64,000 nt of DNA from Kineosporia sp. NBRC 101731 (GCF_030269305.1 NZ_BSTC01000004.1:313963-377962), one strand, 5' to 3'. Numbered from the stretch's first letter, positions 24,319 to 32,503 are shown. The notes: generated from the sequence alone by a model not told the origin. A program made the numbers and translations.

Positions 24319-25223
24319 CGGGTCCTTGTCTTCACGTCGAGCACATCACGCAGGCCGTCGCCGAGGAAGTTCACGGCCAGGACGATCGAGACCATCGCGA
24401 CGCCCGGGCCGGTGGCGATCCACCACTGGTAGAAGTTCGAGGCGCCCTCGGTGATCATGGCGCCCCACTCCGGGGAGGGCGGCAGGGCGCCCAGGCCGAG
24501 GAAACTCAGCGAGGCGATCATGATGATGATCGTGCCCAGGTCGATCGTGGCGCTGACGATGACGGGGGTCAGCGAGTGCGGGACGATGTGCTTGAACAGG
24601 GTCTTCCACGGCCCCAGCCCGATGGCCTTCGCCGCGGTGACGTGTTCGCGTTCCTTGAGGGAGAGCACCTGCCCGCGCATCAGGCGGGCGTAGATCGGCC
24701 ACCAGACGATCACGATGGCGATGAAGGCGTGCCACAGGCCGGGACCGAGCGCGGCGGTGACGGCCATGGCCAGCAGGATCGAGGGGAAGGCCATCACGAT
24801 GTCGGCCAGGCGCATGACCAGGGCGTCGAGAATGCCGCCGAAGTAGCCGGCGATCGCTCCGACCAGCGAGCCCACGACCACCGAGATGACGAGGGTCAGC
24901 ACGGCCAGCGGGATCGACTGCCGGGCCCCGTAGAGCACGCGGGAGAACACGTCCCGGCCCAGGGTGTCGGTGCCGAGCCAGTGGGCGCCCGAGGGGGCCT
25001 GCAGACGGGGGCCGGAGGCGGCCATCGGGTCGTGCGGTGCCAGGACGCCCGCGAAGACGATGATCAGGAGCCACAGCAGCACGACGACGGAGCCGCCGAT
25101 GATCTGCGGACGCAGGAACGGCTTGAGTCGGGAGGCCACGGGAGTGCCCGGCGGGGAGGGGTTCACGGGCTGCGCCGGGGCAGTTCCGTCAGCGCCGGCG
25201 GCAATGGTGAAGTCGGTGGACAT
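24315..25223 (-). CDS. DppC-type ABC transporter permease
   Basis: Inner-membrane permease of 302 aa, second permease of the importer. A cytoplasmic N-terminal tail of about 35 residues precedes helix 1. APHDP, HWLGTDTLGRDVFSRV (the OppC_N signature near 80-95) and the EAA loop REHVTAAKAIGLGPWK are present. It overlaps the ATPase gene by 4 bp and follows the DppB gene after 4 bp. Confidence 0.94.
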   Translation of the reverse strand: MSTDFTIAAGADGTAPAQPVNPSPPGTPVASRLKPFLRPQIIGGSVVVLLWLLIIVFAGVLAPHDPMAASGPRLQAPSGAHWLGTDTLGRDVFSRVLYGARQSIPLAVLTLVISVVVGSLVGAIAGYFGGILDALVMRLADIVMAFPSILLAMAVTAALGPGLWHAFIAIVIVWWPIYARLMRGQVLSLKEREHVTAAKAIGLGPWKTLFKHIVPHSLTPVIVSATIDLGTIIIMIASLSFLGLGALPPSPEWGAMITEGASNFYQWWIATGPGVAMVSIVLAVNFLGDGLRDVLDVKTRTR

Positions 25224-25227
25224 GCGC

Positions 25228-26238
25228 TCAGAGCCTCACTCGGGGGTCGATGATCGCGTAGGCGATGTCGGTCACCAGGTTCGAGACCAGGAAGATCACT
25301 CCGCCGACCAGGCAGACGCCGGTGATGGCGGGGAAGTCCAGCGACCGGGACGCCTCGACCGCGTAGGTGCCGATGCCGTTCCAGGTGAAGATCGTCTCGA
25401 CCATGACGGCGCCCATGATGAGCATGCCCACCGAGATGCCGACGACGGTGATGACGGGGGTGATCGCGTTCTTCACCACGTGCCGGTTCATCACCTGTGA
25501 GGGGGTCATGCCCTTGGCCCGGGCGGTGCGCACGAAGTCGGAGCTCTGTTCCTCCAGCACCTGGGCCCGCACCATCCGGATGATCGTGCCCAGCAACGGC
25601 AGGGCCATCACGATGGAGGGCAGGATCAGGTGGCTGAGAGCGTCGGTGAACAGCGGAAGGTTGCCCGCCAGCAGGGAGTCGAGGGTGTACATGCCGGTGA
25701 CGTACGGCGGCGGGTCGACCCGCGAGGACAGCCGTCCCGGGCCCGCCGCGATGCCGAGCCGGGCGTAGAACACGAACAGCAGGAGCAGGGCCACCCAGAA
25801 GACCGGGGTCGAGGAGCCGACCAGGGCCAGGGTCCGCAGGCCGCCGTCCAGCACCCGCCCGTTGTTGCGGGCGGCGACGACGCCGAGCACGATGCCCAGG
25901 ACGACGGCGATGATCAGGGCGAACAGCGCGAGTTCGAGCGTGGCGGGCAGCCGGCTCGACAGGTCGGAGGCCACCGGCTCCTTGGTGCGGAACGAGGTGC
26001 CCAGGTCACCGTGCAGCAGGTTCCCGATGTAGATGAGGTACTGCTGGAGCAGGCTCTTGTCCAGGCCCCAGCGCTGGGTCGCGGCCGCCACCACGTCGGC
26101 GTTGCCGAGGTTGCGGGTGCCCACGATCGAGGCGAGCGGGTTGCTGGAGATCGAGTGCGACAGGAAGAACGCGATCGTGACGATTCCCCAGAGCAGGAGC
26201 GGCATGATCGCCAGTCGCTTGAGTGTGTATCGGAGCAT
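25228..26238 (-). CDS. DppB-type ABC transporter permease
   Basis: Inner-membrane permease of 336 aa. It begins LRYTLKRLAIMPLLLWGIV and has the family's large periplasmic loop with GDLGTSFRTKEPV. The EAA loop SSDFVRTARAKGMTPSQVM and the C-terminal IDPRVRL are typical. It is separated from the solute-binding protein gene by a 15-bp hairpin and a pentamer repeat, which may allow more binding protein than permease. Confidence 0.94.
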   Translation of the reverse strand: MLRYTLKRLAIMPLLLWGIVTIAFFLSHSISSNPLASIVGTRNLGNADVVAAATQRWGLDKSLLQQYLIYIGNLLHGDLGTSFRTKEPVASDLSSRLPATLELALFALIIAVVLGIVLGVVAARNNGRVLDGGLRTLALVGSSTPVFWVALLLLFVFYARLGIAAGPGRLSSRVDPPPYVTGMYTLDSLLAGNLPLFTDALSHLILPSIVMALPLLGTIIRMVRAQVLEEQSSDFVRTARAKGMTPSQVMNRHVVKNAITPVITVVGISVGMLIMGAVMVETIFTWNGIGTYAVEASRSLDFPAITGVCLVGGVIFLVSNLVTDIAYAIIDPRVRL

Positions 26239-26285
26239 CGGTACCTGCTGTTCGGGGCGCTGTTCGAATGGGGCGATCAGGGGGG

Positions 26286-26321
26286 CCGATGAGGGACGCC
26301 GGCCACGGCGTCCCTCATCGG
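26286..26321. terminator. Strong hairpin between binding-protein and permease genes
   Basis: CCGATGAGGGACGCC (26286-26300) and GGCGTCCCTCATCGG (26307-26321) form a perfect 15-bp stem with a 6-nt loop. It has no T-tract after it on the transcribed strand, so it probably acts as a partial terminator or 3'-end stabiliser for the binding-protein mRNA, a common device in ABC operons. Confidence 0.75.
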
Positions 26322-26334
26322 TTCAGTTCTGTTC

Positions 26335-26359
26335 GGGTCGGGTCGGGTCGGGTCGGGTC
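26335..26359. repeat. Pentamer tandem repeat (GGGTC x5) at a stop codon
   Basis: Five exact GGGTC units. The TGA of the solute-binding-protein gene (complement of 26358-26360) overlaps the unit nearest the gene. Confidence 0.9.
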
Positions 26360-27992
26360 AGTCGGTGAACTTCAGCTGGCGCAGGTCGATGTTGCGGGTG
26401 ACGTGGTAGTTGTTCCCGCTCACGTTGCTGCCGCTGGCCAGGATCACCTGCGGGTTGACGACCGGCAGGATGATCGCGTCGTCGATCATGTCCTGGCCGA
26501 GTTCGGAGTAGGTGGCCGTGCGGGCGTCACCGGTCTGGGTGAGCGCTTTCGCCACGCCCTTGGTCTCCTTGGTGTTCTCGGTCATCCCCGAGTAACCCAG
26601 CCAGGAGGCGTCCTTGGCCAGTGAGAAGTACTGGAAGTACTGCACCGCGTCGGGGTGGTCGGGCGCGAAGTAGACCGCGGTGAGCGGCAGTTCGCCCGCA
26701 CCGAACTTGGTGCCCCAGGCGGTGTAGTCGAGCGGGTTGAGCGTCAGCTCGATCCCGGCCTTCTTCATGCTCTGCTGGATCGACTGGAACATGGTGCTGA
26801 AGTTGACGCCGTAGATGGTGAACGTCGGGTAGGTGGCCTCGAGCTTGAGGTTCGACACCCCGGCCTCGGCCAGCAGCGCCTTGGCGCCCTCGGGGTCGTA
26901 GTCGGGCACCTCCAGACCGTCCGAGCCCTCGAAACCGTTGGGGATGGCCGAAGCCTGCTTGGAACCCTTGCCGGCCACGGTCGCGTCGATGACGGTGTCG
27001 TAGTCGATGGCCTTGCGCAGGGCCTCACGCACGCGCTGGTCGTCCAGGGCCTTGGGCGCGTCGGCCGCGCCCGGGCTGATCCCCAGGTAGACGTAGTTGT
27101 AGGTGGGAACGACCTCGGAGGTGAGACTCTCGTCGCCCTCGACCTGGTCGAGGGTGTCGAAGCTCAGCTGCATGGCCACGTCGATGTCGCCCTGCTGGAG
27201 CTGCTGCAGCTGGGTCGAGGCGTCCGGGACATCCTTGATGACGACCTTCTTGAAGTTGGGTTTGTCGTCACCCCAGTAGTTCTCGTTCTCACTGAGGACG
27301 AGCTGGGAGCCCTCTTCGTAGGAGGTCAGCACGTACTGGCCGGCCCCGGCGGAGTTCTTCAGGAACCACTGCTCGGCCTTGTCGGTCTTGGCGGCGTCCT
27401 TATCGGCCGTGGCACCGTTCTCGATCGCCACGTCCGAGTTGATGATGCCCGTGTAGCCGGCCGTCACGACGTTGAAGAACGCCGAGTTCGGGGCCTGCGT
27501 CGTCACCACCACGGTCGCCGCGTCGGGGGCCGCGACCGTCTTCACACCGGCCATGAAGTAGCTCGGGTCACCCTTGAGGTTGGCCAGGCGCTCGAACGAC
27601 CACTTCACGTCTTTGGCCTCCACCGGCGAGCCGTCGGAGAACACGGCGGCGGGGTCGAGGTGGAAGGTGAACTCGGTGTTGTCGTCGTTCGCCTCCCACG
27701 TCTGGGCCAGCAGGGGCTGCAGGTCACCGTCGGCCGTGGTCGCTGCGAGCAGGGTGTCGTACACCGCGGCGTTGTAGATCTGGCAGGAGTCGCACAGCGA
27801 GCGCTCCGGGTCGAGTGTCGAGACGTCCATGGAGCGTCCGAGGATGATCTCCCCGGAGTCGCCGCCCGAGGAGGAGGCTGCCGGGGCCGAGCAGGCCGCG
27901 AGGGCCGCCAGCGCCAGGGCCGCCGCGGCCGCGCCCAGCGTGCGGCGCCCGCGTCGAGCGAGCGGGCGGGCTAACAGGGTCTTGTGTTGCAT
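26358..27992 (-). CDS. Peptide-type ABC transporter solute-binding lipoprotein
   Basis: Extracytoplasmic SBP_bac_5 family protein of 544 aa. The signal (RRGRRTLG, then an Ala/Leu core) ends in the lipobox LAAC with lipidated Cys34. The mature domain begins EIILGRSMDVSTLDPERS and has the typical EFTFHLDPAAVFSDG and VREALRKAIDYD stretches. The start ATG 27992 follows CCAGGAGAAGCCC; the frame stays open for another 42 codons upstream but without these marks. Family members bind peptides, nickel, opines, glutathione or sugars, so the ligand is open. It is the first gene of the operon, divergent from a TetR gene. Confidence 0.93.
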   Translation of the reverse strand: MQHKTLLARPLARRGRRTLGAAAAALALAALAACSAPAASSSGGDSGEIILGRSMDVSTLDPERSLCDSCQIYNAAVYDTLLAATTADGDLQPLLAQTWEANDDNTEFTFHLDPAAVFSDGSPVEAKDVKWSFERLANLKGDPSYFMAGVKTVAAPDAATVVVTTQAPNSAFFNVVTAGYTGIINSDVAIENGATADKDAAKTDKAEQWFLKNSAGAGQYVLTSYEEGSQLVLSENENYWGDDKPNFKKVVIKDVPDASTQLQQLQQGDIDVAMQLSFDTLDQVEGDESLTSEVVPTYNYVYLGISPGAADAPKALDDQRVREALRKAIDYDTVIDATVAGKGSKQASAIPNGFEGSDGLEVPDYDPEGAKALLAEAGVSNLKLEATYPTFTIYGVNFSTMFQSIQQSMKKAGIELTLNPLDYTAWGTKFGAGELPLTAVYFAPDHPDAVQYFQYFSLAKDASWLGYSGMTENTKETKGVAKALTQTGDARTATYSELGQDMIDDAIILPVVNPQVILASGSNVSGNNYHVTRNIDLRQLKFTD

Positions 27993-28151
27993 GGGCTTCT
28001 CCTGGTGGGGGTGGAGTGCTGCGGGACCGGCGGGCAGACCGGCCGCACGACCATGCGCGCCGCACGAGACACCGCTGTCTGCCCCCTCACCAGGGGCGGA
28101 ACGCAGGGACGCAGACATGGGTGGAGCTCCTCGATCAACCGGGGTGGACGG

Positions 28152-28171
28152 GCGCTAGTTTTTATTGCGGA
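28152..28171. promoter_or_regulatory. Candidate regulator site upstream of the ABC operon
   Basis: GCGCTAGTTTTTATTGCGGA lies in the low-GC 292-bp gap between the divergent binding-protein gene and TetR gene. A near-copy (GCACTAGTTTTTGGTTGCAG, 28992-29011) lies just after the TetR gene. The pair may be operators of that regulator or promoter sequences; the evidence is the similarity only. Confidence 0.4.
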
Positions 28172-28284
28172 TGTACGAAATAATTTCCGGGTACGTAACG
28201 CCCGTGTAAATCCCTTCTCGGCGAAAGCTGTGAGTTGGGCCTGCGTAGTACGGTTCGACTGCCGGCGCTGTGAGGAGCTCCCTG

Positions 28285-28965
28285 ATGCCCAAGATCGTCG
28301 ATCATGAAGAGCGCCGCACCGAGGTCCTGAACGCGACCTGGCGGGTCATCGGCCGTTACGGCCTCGAGGGCGCCACCGTGCGCCGGATCGCGGACGAGGC
28401 CGGATACTCCAACGGAATCCTGCAGCACTACTTCCAGAACAAGGAAGACATCCTGATCTCCGCCCACCAGCTGGCGTTCTCGCGGGCGGGTGAGCGCATC
28501 GCCCGGGTAACGGCCGACTGCACCGGCCTGGAGGCGTTGCGGCGGGCGCTGTTCGAGGCCCTCCCCCTCGACGCCGAGGGCATTCTCGAGGCGCAGGTCG
28601 ACGTCAGCTTCCTGGGGTACACGGTCGGCAACGCCCGGCTGCGCGAGATCCGGCGGGTCTCGAACGAGGGTTCACGCCGGCAGTGGGCCGGTTTCGTCGA
28701 GGCGGCGCAGGCGATCGGTGACATCGACGCGGACGACGACGGGGCCCTGATCGTCGATGATCTGATGGTCATGATCGATTCGCTGTCGGTCGCGGCGATC
28801 ATCGAGCCCGACCGGATGACCGCCGAGCGCCAGATGCTGCTGGTCGACCGCTACCTGCTCCGGATCGCCACCGGGCCGGAGGTACTGACCCGGCTGATCG
28901 CTGACCGTAAACCCTTGGGCCGTAAGATTTCAGGCCCGAAGGCCCTGGCCGGCCGCAGCAGCTGA
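28285..28965 (+). CDS. TetR-family regulator of the ABC/kinase/aldolase operon
   Basis: A 226-aa TetR repressor with helix-turn-helix at about 29-57 (ATVRRIADEAGYSNGILQHYF) and a BetI-like C-terminal domain, the kind often found beside catabolic operons for amines and other nitrogen compounds. ATG 28285 follows GAGGAGCTCCC. It is divergent from the binding-protein gene, so it is the likely local regulator of the seven-gene operon to its left. Confidence 0.87.
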   Translation: MPKIVDHEERRTEVLNATWRVIGRYGLEGATVRRIADEAGYSNGILQHYFQNKEDILISAHQLAFSRAGERIARVTADCTGLEALRRALFEALPLDAEGILEAQVDVSFLGYTVGNARLREIRRVSNEGSRRQWAGFVEAAQAIGDIDADDDGALIVDDLMVMIDSLSVAAIIEPDRMTAERQMLLVDRYLLRIATGPEVLTRLIADRKPLGRKISGPKALAGRSS

Positions 28966-28991
28966 GAGGCGGTTCACCCGTCAGTTGCAGA

Positions 28992-29012
28992 GCACTAGTT
29001 TTTGGTTGCAGA
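28992..29012. repeat. Second copy of the CTAGTTTTT site
   Basis: GCACTAGTTTTTGGTTGCAG (+A) resembles 28152-28171 on the other side of the TetR gene, differing mainly by one extra base after the T-run. GTTGCAGAG is itself repeated at 28984 and 29005. The surrounding stretch 28966-29130 is clearly poorer in GC than its neighbours. Confidence 0.4.
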
Positions 29013-29091
29013 GATGATCTGGTCTCCAGATCTTGTCTCTGGCAACGAATTGATGCTTCGTCGGCAGTTCGATGAAGCATCAGCGGCGGAT

Positions 29092-29129
29092 GGGTGGAGG
29101 TCACGTGTTCGATCCTCGTCGTCCGCTCC
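29092..29129 (+). pseudogene. Possible tRNA 3'-end fragment
   Basis: The stretch ending CGTCCGCTCC resembles the last 38 nt of a tRNA. A T-arm-like unit ACGTG-TTCGATC-CTCGT (29103-29119, four of five stem pairs) is followed by CGTCCGC as a 3' acceptor strand. No matching 5' acceptor (GCGGACG), D-arm or anticodon arm is found upstream, so it is not an intact gene. A 3' fragment like this can mark an old integration site, but no integrase is present. Confidence 0.35.
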
Positions 29130-29136
29130 GGCGTCC

Positions 29137-29166
29137 GAGAGCCCGAAGCGCAAGCTTCGGGCTCTC
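29137..29166. terminator. Strong hairpin with GCAA tetraloop
   Basis: GAGAGCCCGAAGC (29137-29149) and GCTTCGGGCTCTC (29154-29166) form a 13-bp perfect stem closed by GCAA, a GNRA tetraloop. The following AGCCTTTCCAAGGGC resembles the dispersed repeat whose translation gives 'LSLSKG' in many genomes. It could be a terminator after the tRNA-like fragment or a decayed repeat unit. Confidence 0.7.
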
Positions 29167-29210
29167 AGCCTTTCCAAGGGCCCCGGAAGTACCCGAGCAG
29201 AGCTGCTTGA

Positions 29211-29681
29211 TCAGCGGGAATGTTCTTCGTCCGGGCTGTCTTCCAGCCGGATCAGAGCCAGGTCCCACTGGCCGTTCAGGTCTTCCCACACGGCCACGAC
29301 CTCACCCAGCGCGTCCTGGCCCAGCCTGACGGGATTGTCCTGTGGCGCCCGGTCGACGTAGTAGTAGTCGTCCGCCTCCTCGATCGCCTTGGTGATCCGC
29401 AGCGCGTCCTCCTGCGTGCCGTCAGTGGCGACCCGGATGTACCGCACCCTCCAGGACCCTGGGGCGAGGACGCGGTCGATCAGTGTGCTGCCCAGCACCA
29501 GTTCGTCGTCCACCGCGAAGATCGTGTTCGGCCCGTCGACCAGCAGGGGCCCACTCCCGTCGTCCACGATCAGCAGACTGTCACTCACCACATCGCTTTC
29601 ACCACGCAGAAACTCGGGTGTGACCCATTGCGGATCGATGTTGAGATGGACCTCGGCGAAGAAATTTCCCCAGGCATACAT
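29211..29681 (-). CDS. Hypothetical protein, acidic
   Basis: A 156-aa acidic soluble protein that I do not recognise. It begins YAWGNFFAEVHLNIDPQWV, has no signal or membrane segment, and carries ADDYYYVDRAP and QWDLALIRLEDSPDEE near the end. Codon use is like that of the neighbouring genes, supporting a real gene. ATG 29681 is the only good start before the frame loses coding character. It resembles small immunity-type or 'DUF' proteins only in a general way. Confidence 0.62.
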   Translation of the reverse strand: MYAWGNFFAEVHLNIDPQWVTPEFLRGESDVVSDSLLIVDDGSGPLLVDGPNTIFAVDDELVLGSTLIDRVLAPGSWRVRYIRVATDGTQEDALRITKAIEEADDYYYVDRAPQDNPVRLGQDALGEVVAVWEDLNGQWDLALIRLEDSPDEEHSR

Positions 29682-29875
29682 GGCGGCGGACTCTAGCCCT
29701 GCCGACGCCGTCGATGTCGGCCGTCGATGTCGGCACCCGCGACCTGCAGGAGAACGCCCACCGATCCGCGGTGGCGGCAAAGGCAGCGCAGACACCCTCA
29801 TCGCCGGTGCATCGGGCGGGCCGAGCCGACCGGCTGCAACCTTTCGGAATGCCCTATGCAGAGCAGGGTGCCGGG

Positions 29876-30034
29876 CTACCCGGCGTCGAGTGCTGCCGCC
29901 AGGGCGGTCTTCTGCGCGAAACCCTCCGCGCCAACCGGATGGCCGGACGCGAGAAGCTCTGTCACCAGAAGGATATCGCCACCTGCGGCGGCGTCCACGA
30001 GGGCCTCGACCGGCGAGGCGGCCCCGGGGGTCAT
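29876..30034 (-). pseudogene. Ankyrin-repeat gene remnant
   Basis: A 52-codon frame encodes about one ankyrin-like unit (LVDAAAGGDILLVTELLASG, then FAQKTALAAALDAG) and stops abruptly at TAG 29876. Other frames downstream (29700-29870) show no continuing repeat, only a small CGACATCGACGGC duplication. It is probably the 5' end of a truncated ankyrin protein gene. The rest of the gap 29682-30106 shows nothing else. Confidence 0.35.
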
Positions 30035-30106
30035 CGAGTGAGGTGCATGCCGATCACCTGTGGTTGATCCAGGGGGGTTATGTCCGAAGAAGAAGGTCAG
30101 CACAGG

Positions 30107-30877
30107 CTACGCCGACCAGTCCCACGTGGTGACCTGGTCGACGATCTTCCGGTCGCCGTCGATCGCCAGGGACTCGATCGGGATCCGGCCGAACAGGAAC
30201 AGCACCAGGTCACTCGCCGTGCCCCGGATCCGGACCCCGGCCGTGCTCTCGGTGCCGTCGTTCCGCGTGATCCTGGACCCCTCGGCGGACAGGTGCTGGC
30301 GCCAGGAACCGCCCTCGGTGGCTTCGTAGTCGATGGTGGCCGGCTCGTGCGGCCAGGCGATCATCGTCGTCGAGCAGCAGGTGAGCAGGAACTCCTCGAC
30401 CCCGTCGAGCGCGATCGGTGTCGGCAGCGGCTGCGTGCTACCGACCGCGACCTGCGCGTCGTAGGTGTGCATCGAGATCTCGTGGAGCTGGTGCCGGGCC
30501 ACGGCCCCGGTGGTCAGCGGTGACTGCGAATCGCCCCACCACGTCCAGCATCCGCGGTCCGGGCCGGCCTGCGCCAGCGCGCCCAGCAGTTCCTGGCAGG
30601 AGTCGGCCAGCCAGTCCACCAGGGCCTCGCGTTCGCGCGGGGCGGCCGGGACACCGCTGAAGGGAATCCGGCCCGTGCCCGAGGGCCCGGCGGCGACAGT
30701 GGCAGCCCAGGAACGACGCCCCTGCCCGATGTGCACGGCCAGATCGAACACCGTCCACCCCGGACAAGTCGGCACCGGCGCATCGAGGTCGGGCGCCGAC
30801 GCGACGACCGACCGGAAGGCCACGTATCGCTCGTCGAGCAGCCGCAGCAGGTCGGTGAAGTTCAAGGGGGTGGGCAC
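30107..30877 (-). CDS. Mycothiol-dependent maleylpyruvate isomerase-family protein
   Basis: A 256-aa protein of the MDMPI/DinB-like superfamily. The N-terminal four-helix bundle carries the metal-binding pattern TCPGWTVFDLAVHIGQ (His near 50) and a later ARHQLHEISMHTYDAQ (His pair near 128-135); a C-terminal MDMPI_C-like domain follows. Characterised members use mycothiol as cofactor, but most paralogues in actinobacteria are unassigned. It stands alone, with no aromatic-degradation genes beside it. Confidence 0.86.
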   Translation of the reverse strand: MPTPLNFTDLLRLLDERYVAFRSVVASAPDLDAPVPTCPGWTVFDLAVHIGQGRRSWAATVAAGPSGTGRIPFSGVPAAPREREALVDWLADSCQELLGALAQAGPDRGCWTWWGDSQSPLTTGAVARHQLHEISMHTYDAQVAVGSTQPLPTPIALDGVEEFLLTCCSTTMIAWPHEPATIDYEATEGGSWRQHLSAEGSRITRNDGTESTAGVRIRGTASDLVLFLFGRIPIESLAIDGDRKIVDQVTTWDWSA

Positions 30878-31064
30878 CCCGGAGGTCTACCACCAGGTAC
30901 CGGCCACCCGACACTCATTTTCCGGGCACCTCCCGGCCTAAGGCTGGAGGATTGCCTGATCACGAAGGAGGAGGTGTTCCTGGAATGCCGTGCAGGGCAT
31001 CCCGGTTAGGGGTGGCGTGCGCGTCCACGAACGCTCACCTCAGAAGATGGGCGAAGGGGACAAA

Positions 31065-31733
31065 GTGAGCCTGATCCACTGGCTGTTCGACGCGCAGCTG
31101 GTCATCGGCAGTCAGAGCATTCTCTGGCGGGAGATCCTCGGCAACGTCTTCGGGCTGCTGAGCGCCCTGGGCGGGATGCGCCGCAAGGTCTGGGCCTGGC
31201 CGGTCGGCATCGTGGGCAACGCCCTCCTGCTCACCGTCTTCCTCGGCGTCGCGTTCGGTACGCCCAACCCGGTCAACCTGCTCGGCCAGGCCGGGCGCCA
31301 GATCATGTTCATCCTGGTCTCCGCCTACGGCTGGTGGGCCTGGACCCGCCGCCCCGACGAGGCCGGCACCGTGATCGAGCCGACCTGGGCCTCCTGGCGC
31401 ACCCGGGCCCTGCTGGTGGCCGGAATGGCCGGCGGCACCCTGGCACTCACCCCGGTCTTCCGGGCCCTGGGTTCCTACGAGCCGGTCTGGAGCGACGCCT
31501 GGATCTTCGTCGGCTCCGTCCTCGCGACCTACGGCATGGCCAAGGGCTGGGTGGAGTTCTGGCTCATCTGGGTCGCCGTCGACATCGTCGGTGTGCCCCT
31601 GCTCTTCTCCGCCGGCTACTACGCCTCGGGCCTGATGTACGCGTTCTACGGCGTGTTCACGCTGACCGGCTTCTTCATCTGGAAGCGCCGCAACGCGGTG
31701 CTGCGGCCGAATGTCGAAACCGTCGGGGCCTGA
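31065..31733 (+). CDS. pnuC: PnuC-family nicotinamide riboside/vitamin transporter
   Basis: Inner-membrane facilitator of 222 aa with seven or eight helices. It has the PnuC pattern ILGNVFGLLSALGGMRRKVW near the start and W-rich helices (YGWWAWTRR, WVEFWLIWVAVDI). GTG 31065 is preferred because GAAGGGGA lies just upstream; ATG 31047 is also in frame. Homologues take up nicotinamide riboside, thiamine or riboflavin. No NAD, TPP or FMN riboswitch is recognisable in the 187-bp leader, so the substrate rests on family resemblance. Confidence 0.88.
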   Translation: MSLIHWLFDAQLVIGSQSILWREILGNVFGLLSALGGMRRKVWAWPVGIVGNALLLTVFLGVAFGTPNPVNLLGQAGRQIMFILVSAYGWWAWTRRPDEAGTVIEPTWASWRTRALLVAGMAGGTLALTPVFRALGSYEPVWSDAWIFVGSVLATYGMAKGWVEFWLIWVAVDIVGVPLLFSAGYYASGLMYAFYGVFTLTGFFIWKRRNAVLRPNVETVGA

Positions 31734-31939
31734 GCCCTTCACGAGCAACGGGGCGGGGATGGTCCCGGTTTGAAGCCGGCGCAGTGAGGGATCTTCGGGG
31801 CGAAGCACCAGATTGGTCAAGCCACCCCTGAACACCTGCTTGCCCTCACGTTACTGGGTGTCAACTGCGTAGCCCATTCGGGTTTTGCCGGGACTGACAA
31901 TTTCACCTATCCACCGGCGGTGTGTCAGCGTTCGGCGGC

Positions 31940-32485
31940 ATGTGGGGTCGGAGACAAGCGCTGCCGCGGACGATCCCGGGCACCGGCACGAGCTCAGTAG
32001 GGAGATTCGCAGCGCTTGCGGCCGCGAGCGCTGCGATTGCCTTGACGGGTGCCTGCAGTGAGGATGCGCCCGGGGGCGCCCCGGCACGGTCCGGAACAGG
32101 CGGTGGGGGCGTCGAGTTGGATCGCCCGTACGTCGACGCGGTGTATGCGGACAGCCCGGGCCTGCGTCTGCCCTTACCCGTGACGTTGCCGGACGGCTAC
32201 CGATTCCTGGGATTTCACGGAGCAACGAGCCGGGATTCCGCCGGTGGGACCGAGATCATTGCTCGCGACGCCTCGTTCGCCGGTCCTTCGGACACGGTCA
32301 CGATCTGCGCGGAGATCCTCGGTACCGGCAACCAGTCATGTCCTGAGACGAATGTTCATGTCATGAGCGAGCAGCAAGGTGTGCGCCGCACCGTCTTCAT
32401 TGAACCGGCAGAGGTCGACGCGCGGAATTTTTGGGCAGACGTCCAGTATTCGGATACCCCGGACGACTGGACCTGGCTTCCGTGA
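31940..32485 (+). CDS. Hypothetical lipoprotein
   Basis: A 181-aa secreted lipoprotein of unknown function. A long n-region is followed by a hydrophobic core (RFAALAAASAAIALTG) and the lipobox LTGAC with Cys39. A Gly-rich linker (GTGGGGV) leads into a beta-rich domain (RLPLPVTLPDGYRFLGFHG) ending DDWTWLP. GTG 31922 is an alternative start; neither has a good ribosome site. It converges on the diguanylate cyclase gene with 18 bp between. The gap 31734-31939 shows no gene. Confidence 0.68.
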   Translation: MWGRRQALPRTIPGTGTSSVGRFAALAAASAAIALTGACSEDAPGGAPARSGTGGGGVELDRPYVDAVYADSPGLRLPLPVTLPDGYRFLGFHGATSRDSAGGTEIIARDASFAGPSDTVTICAEILGTGNQSCPETNVHVMSEQQGVRRTVFIEPAEVDARNFWADVQYSDTPDDWTWLP

Positions 32486-32503
32486 CGTGGCTGTCCGCCT
32501 GGG

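Noticed and set aside
15439-24432. Very long open frames on the plus strand (up to about 950 codons) opposite the flavoenzyme, prfC, aminotransferase, kinase and transporter genes
   Set aside because: They are antisense shadows produced by high GC at third codon positions: Gly/Gln/Arg/His-rich, without domains, and lying exactly opposite well-recognised genes.
29041-29129. Intact tRNA gene
   Set aside because: Only T-arm and 3' acceptor-like sequence is present; no matching 5' acceptor, D-arm or anticodon arm could be folded upstream.
30878-31064. Possible riboswitch before pnuC
   Set aside because: I could not find the conserved cores of TPP, FMN or NAD-type riboswitches; only a small ATGCC/GGCAT hairpin is visible.
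31851-32225. Minus-strand frame ending GKTRMGYAVDTQ
   Set aside because: It is antisense to the lipoprotein gene for most of its length and the composition is not coding-like. The ending might be a mobile-element remnant, but nothing in the sequence confirms it.
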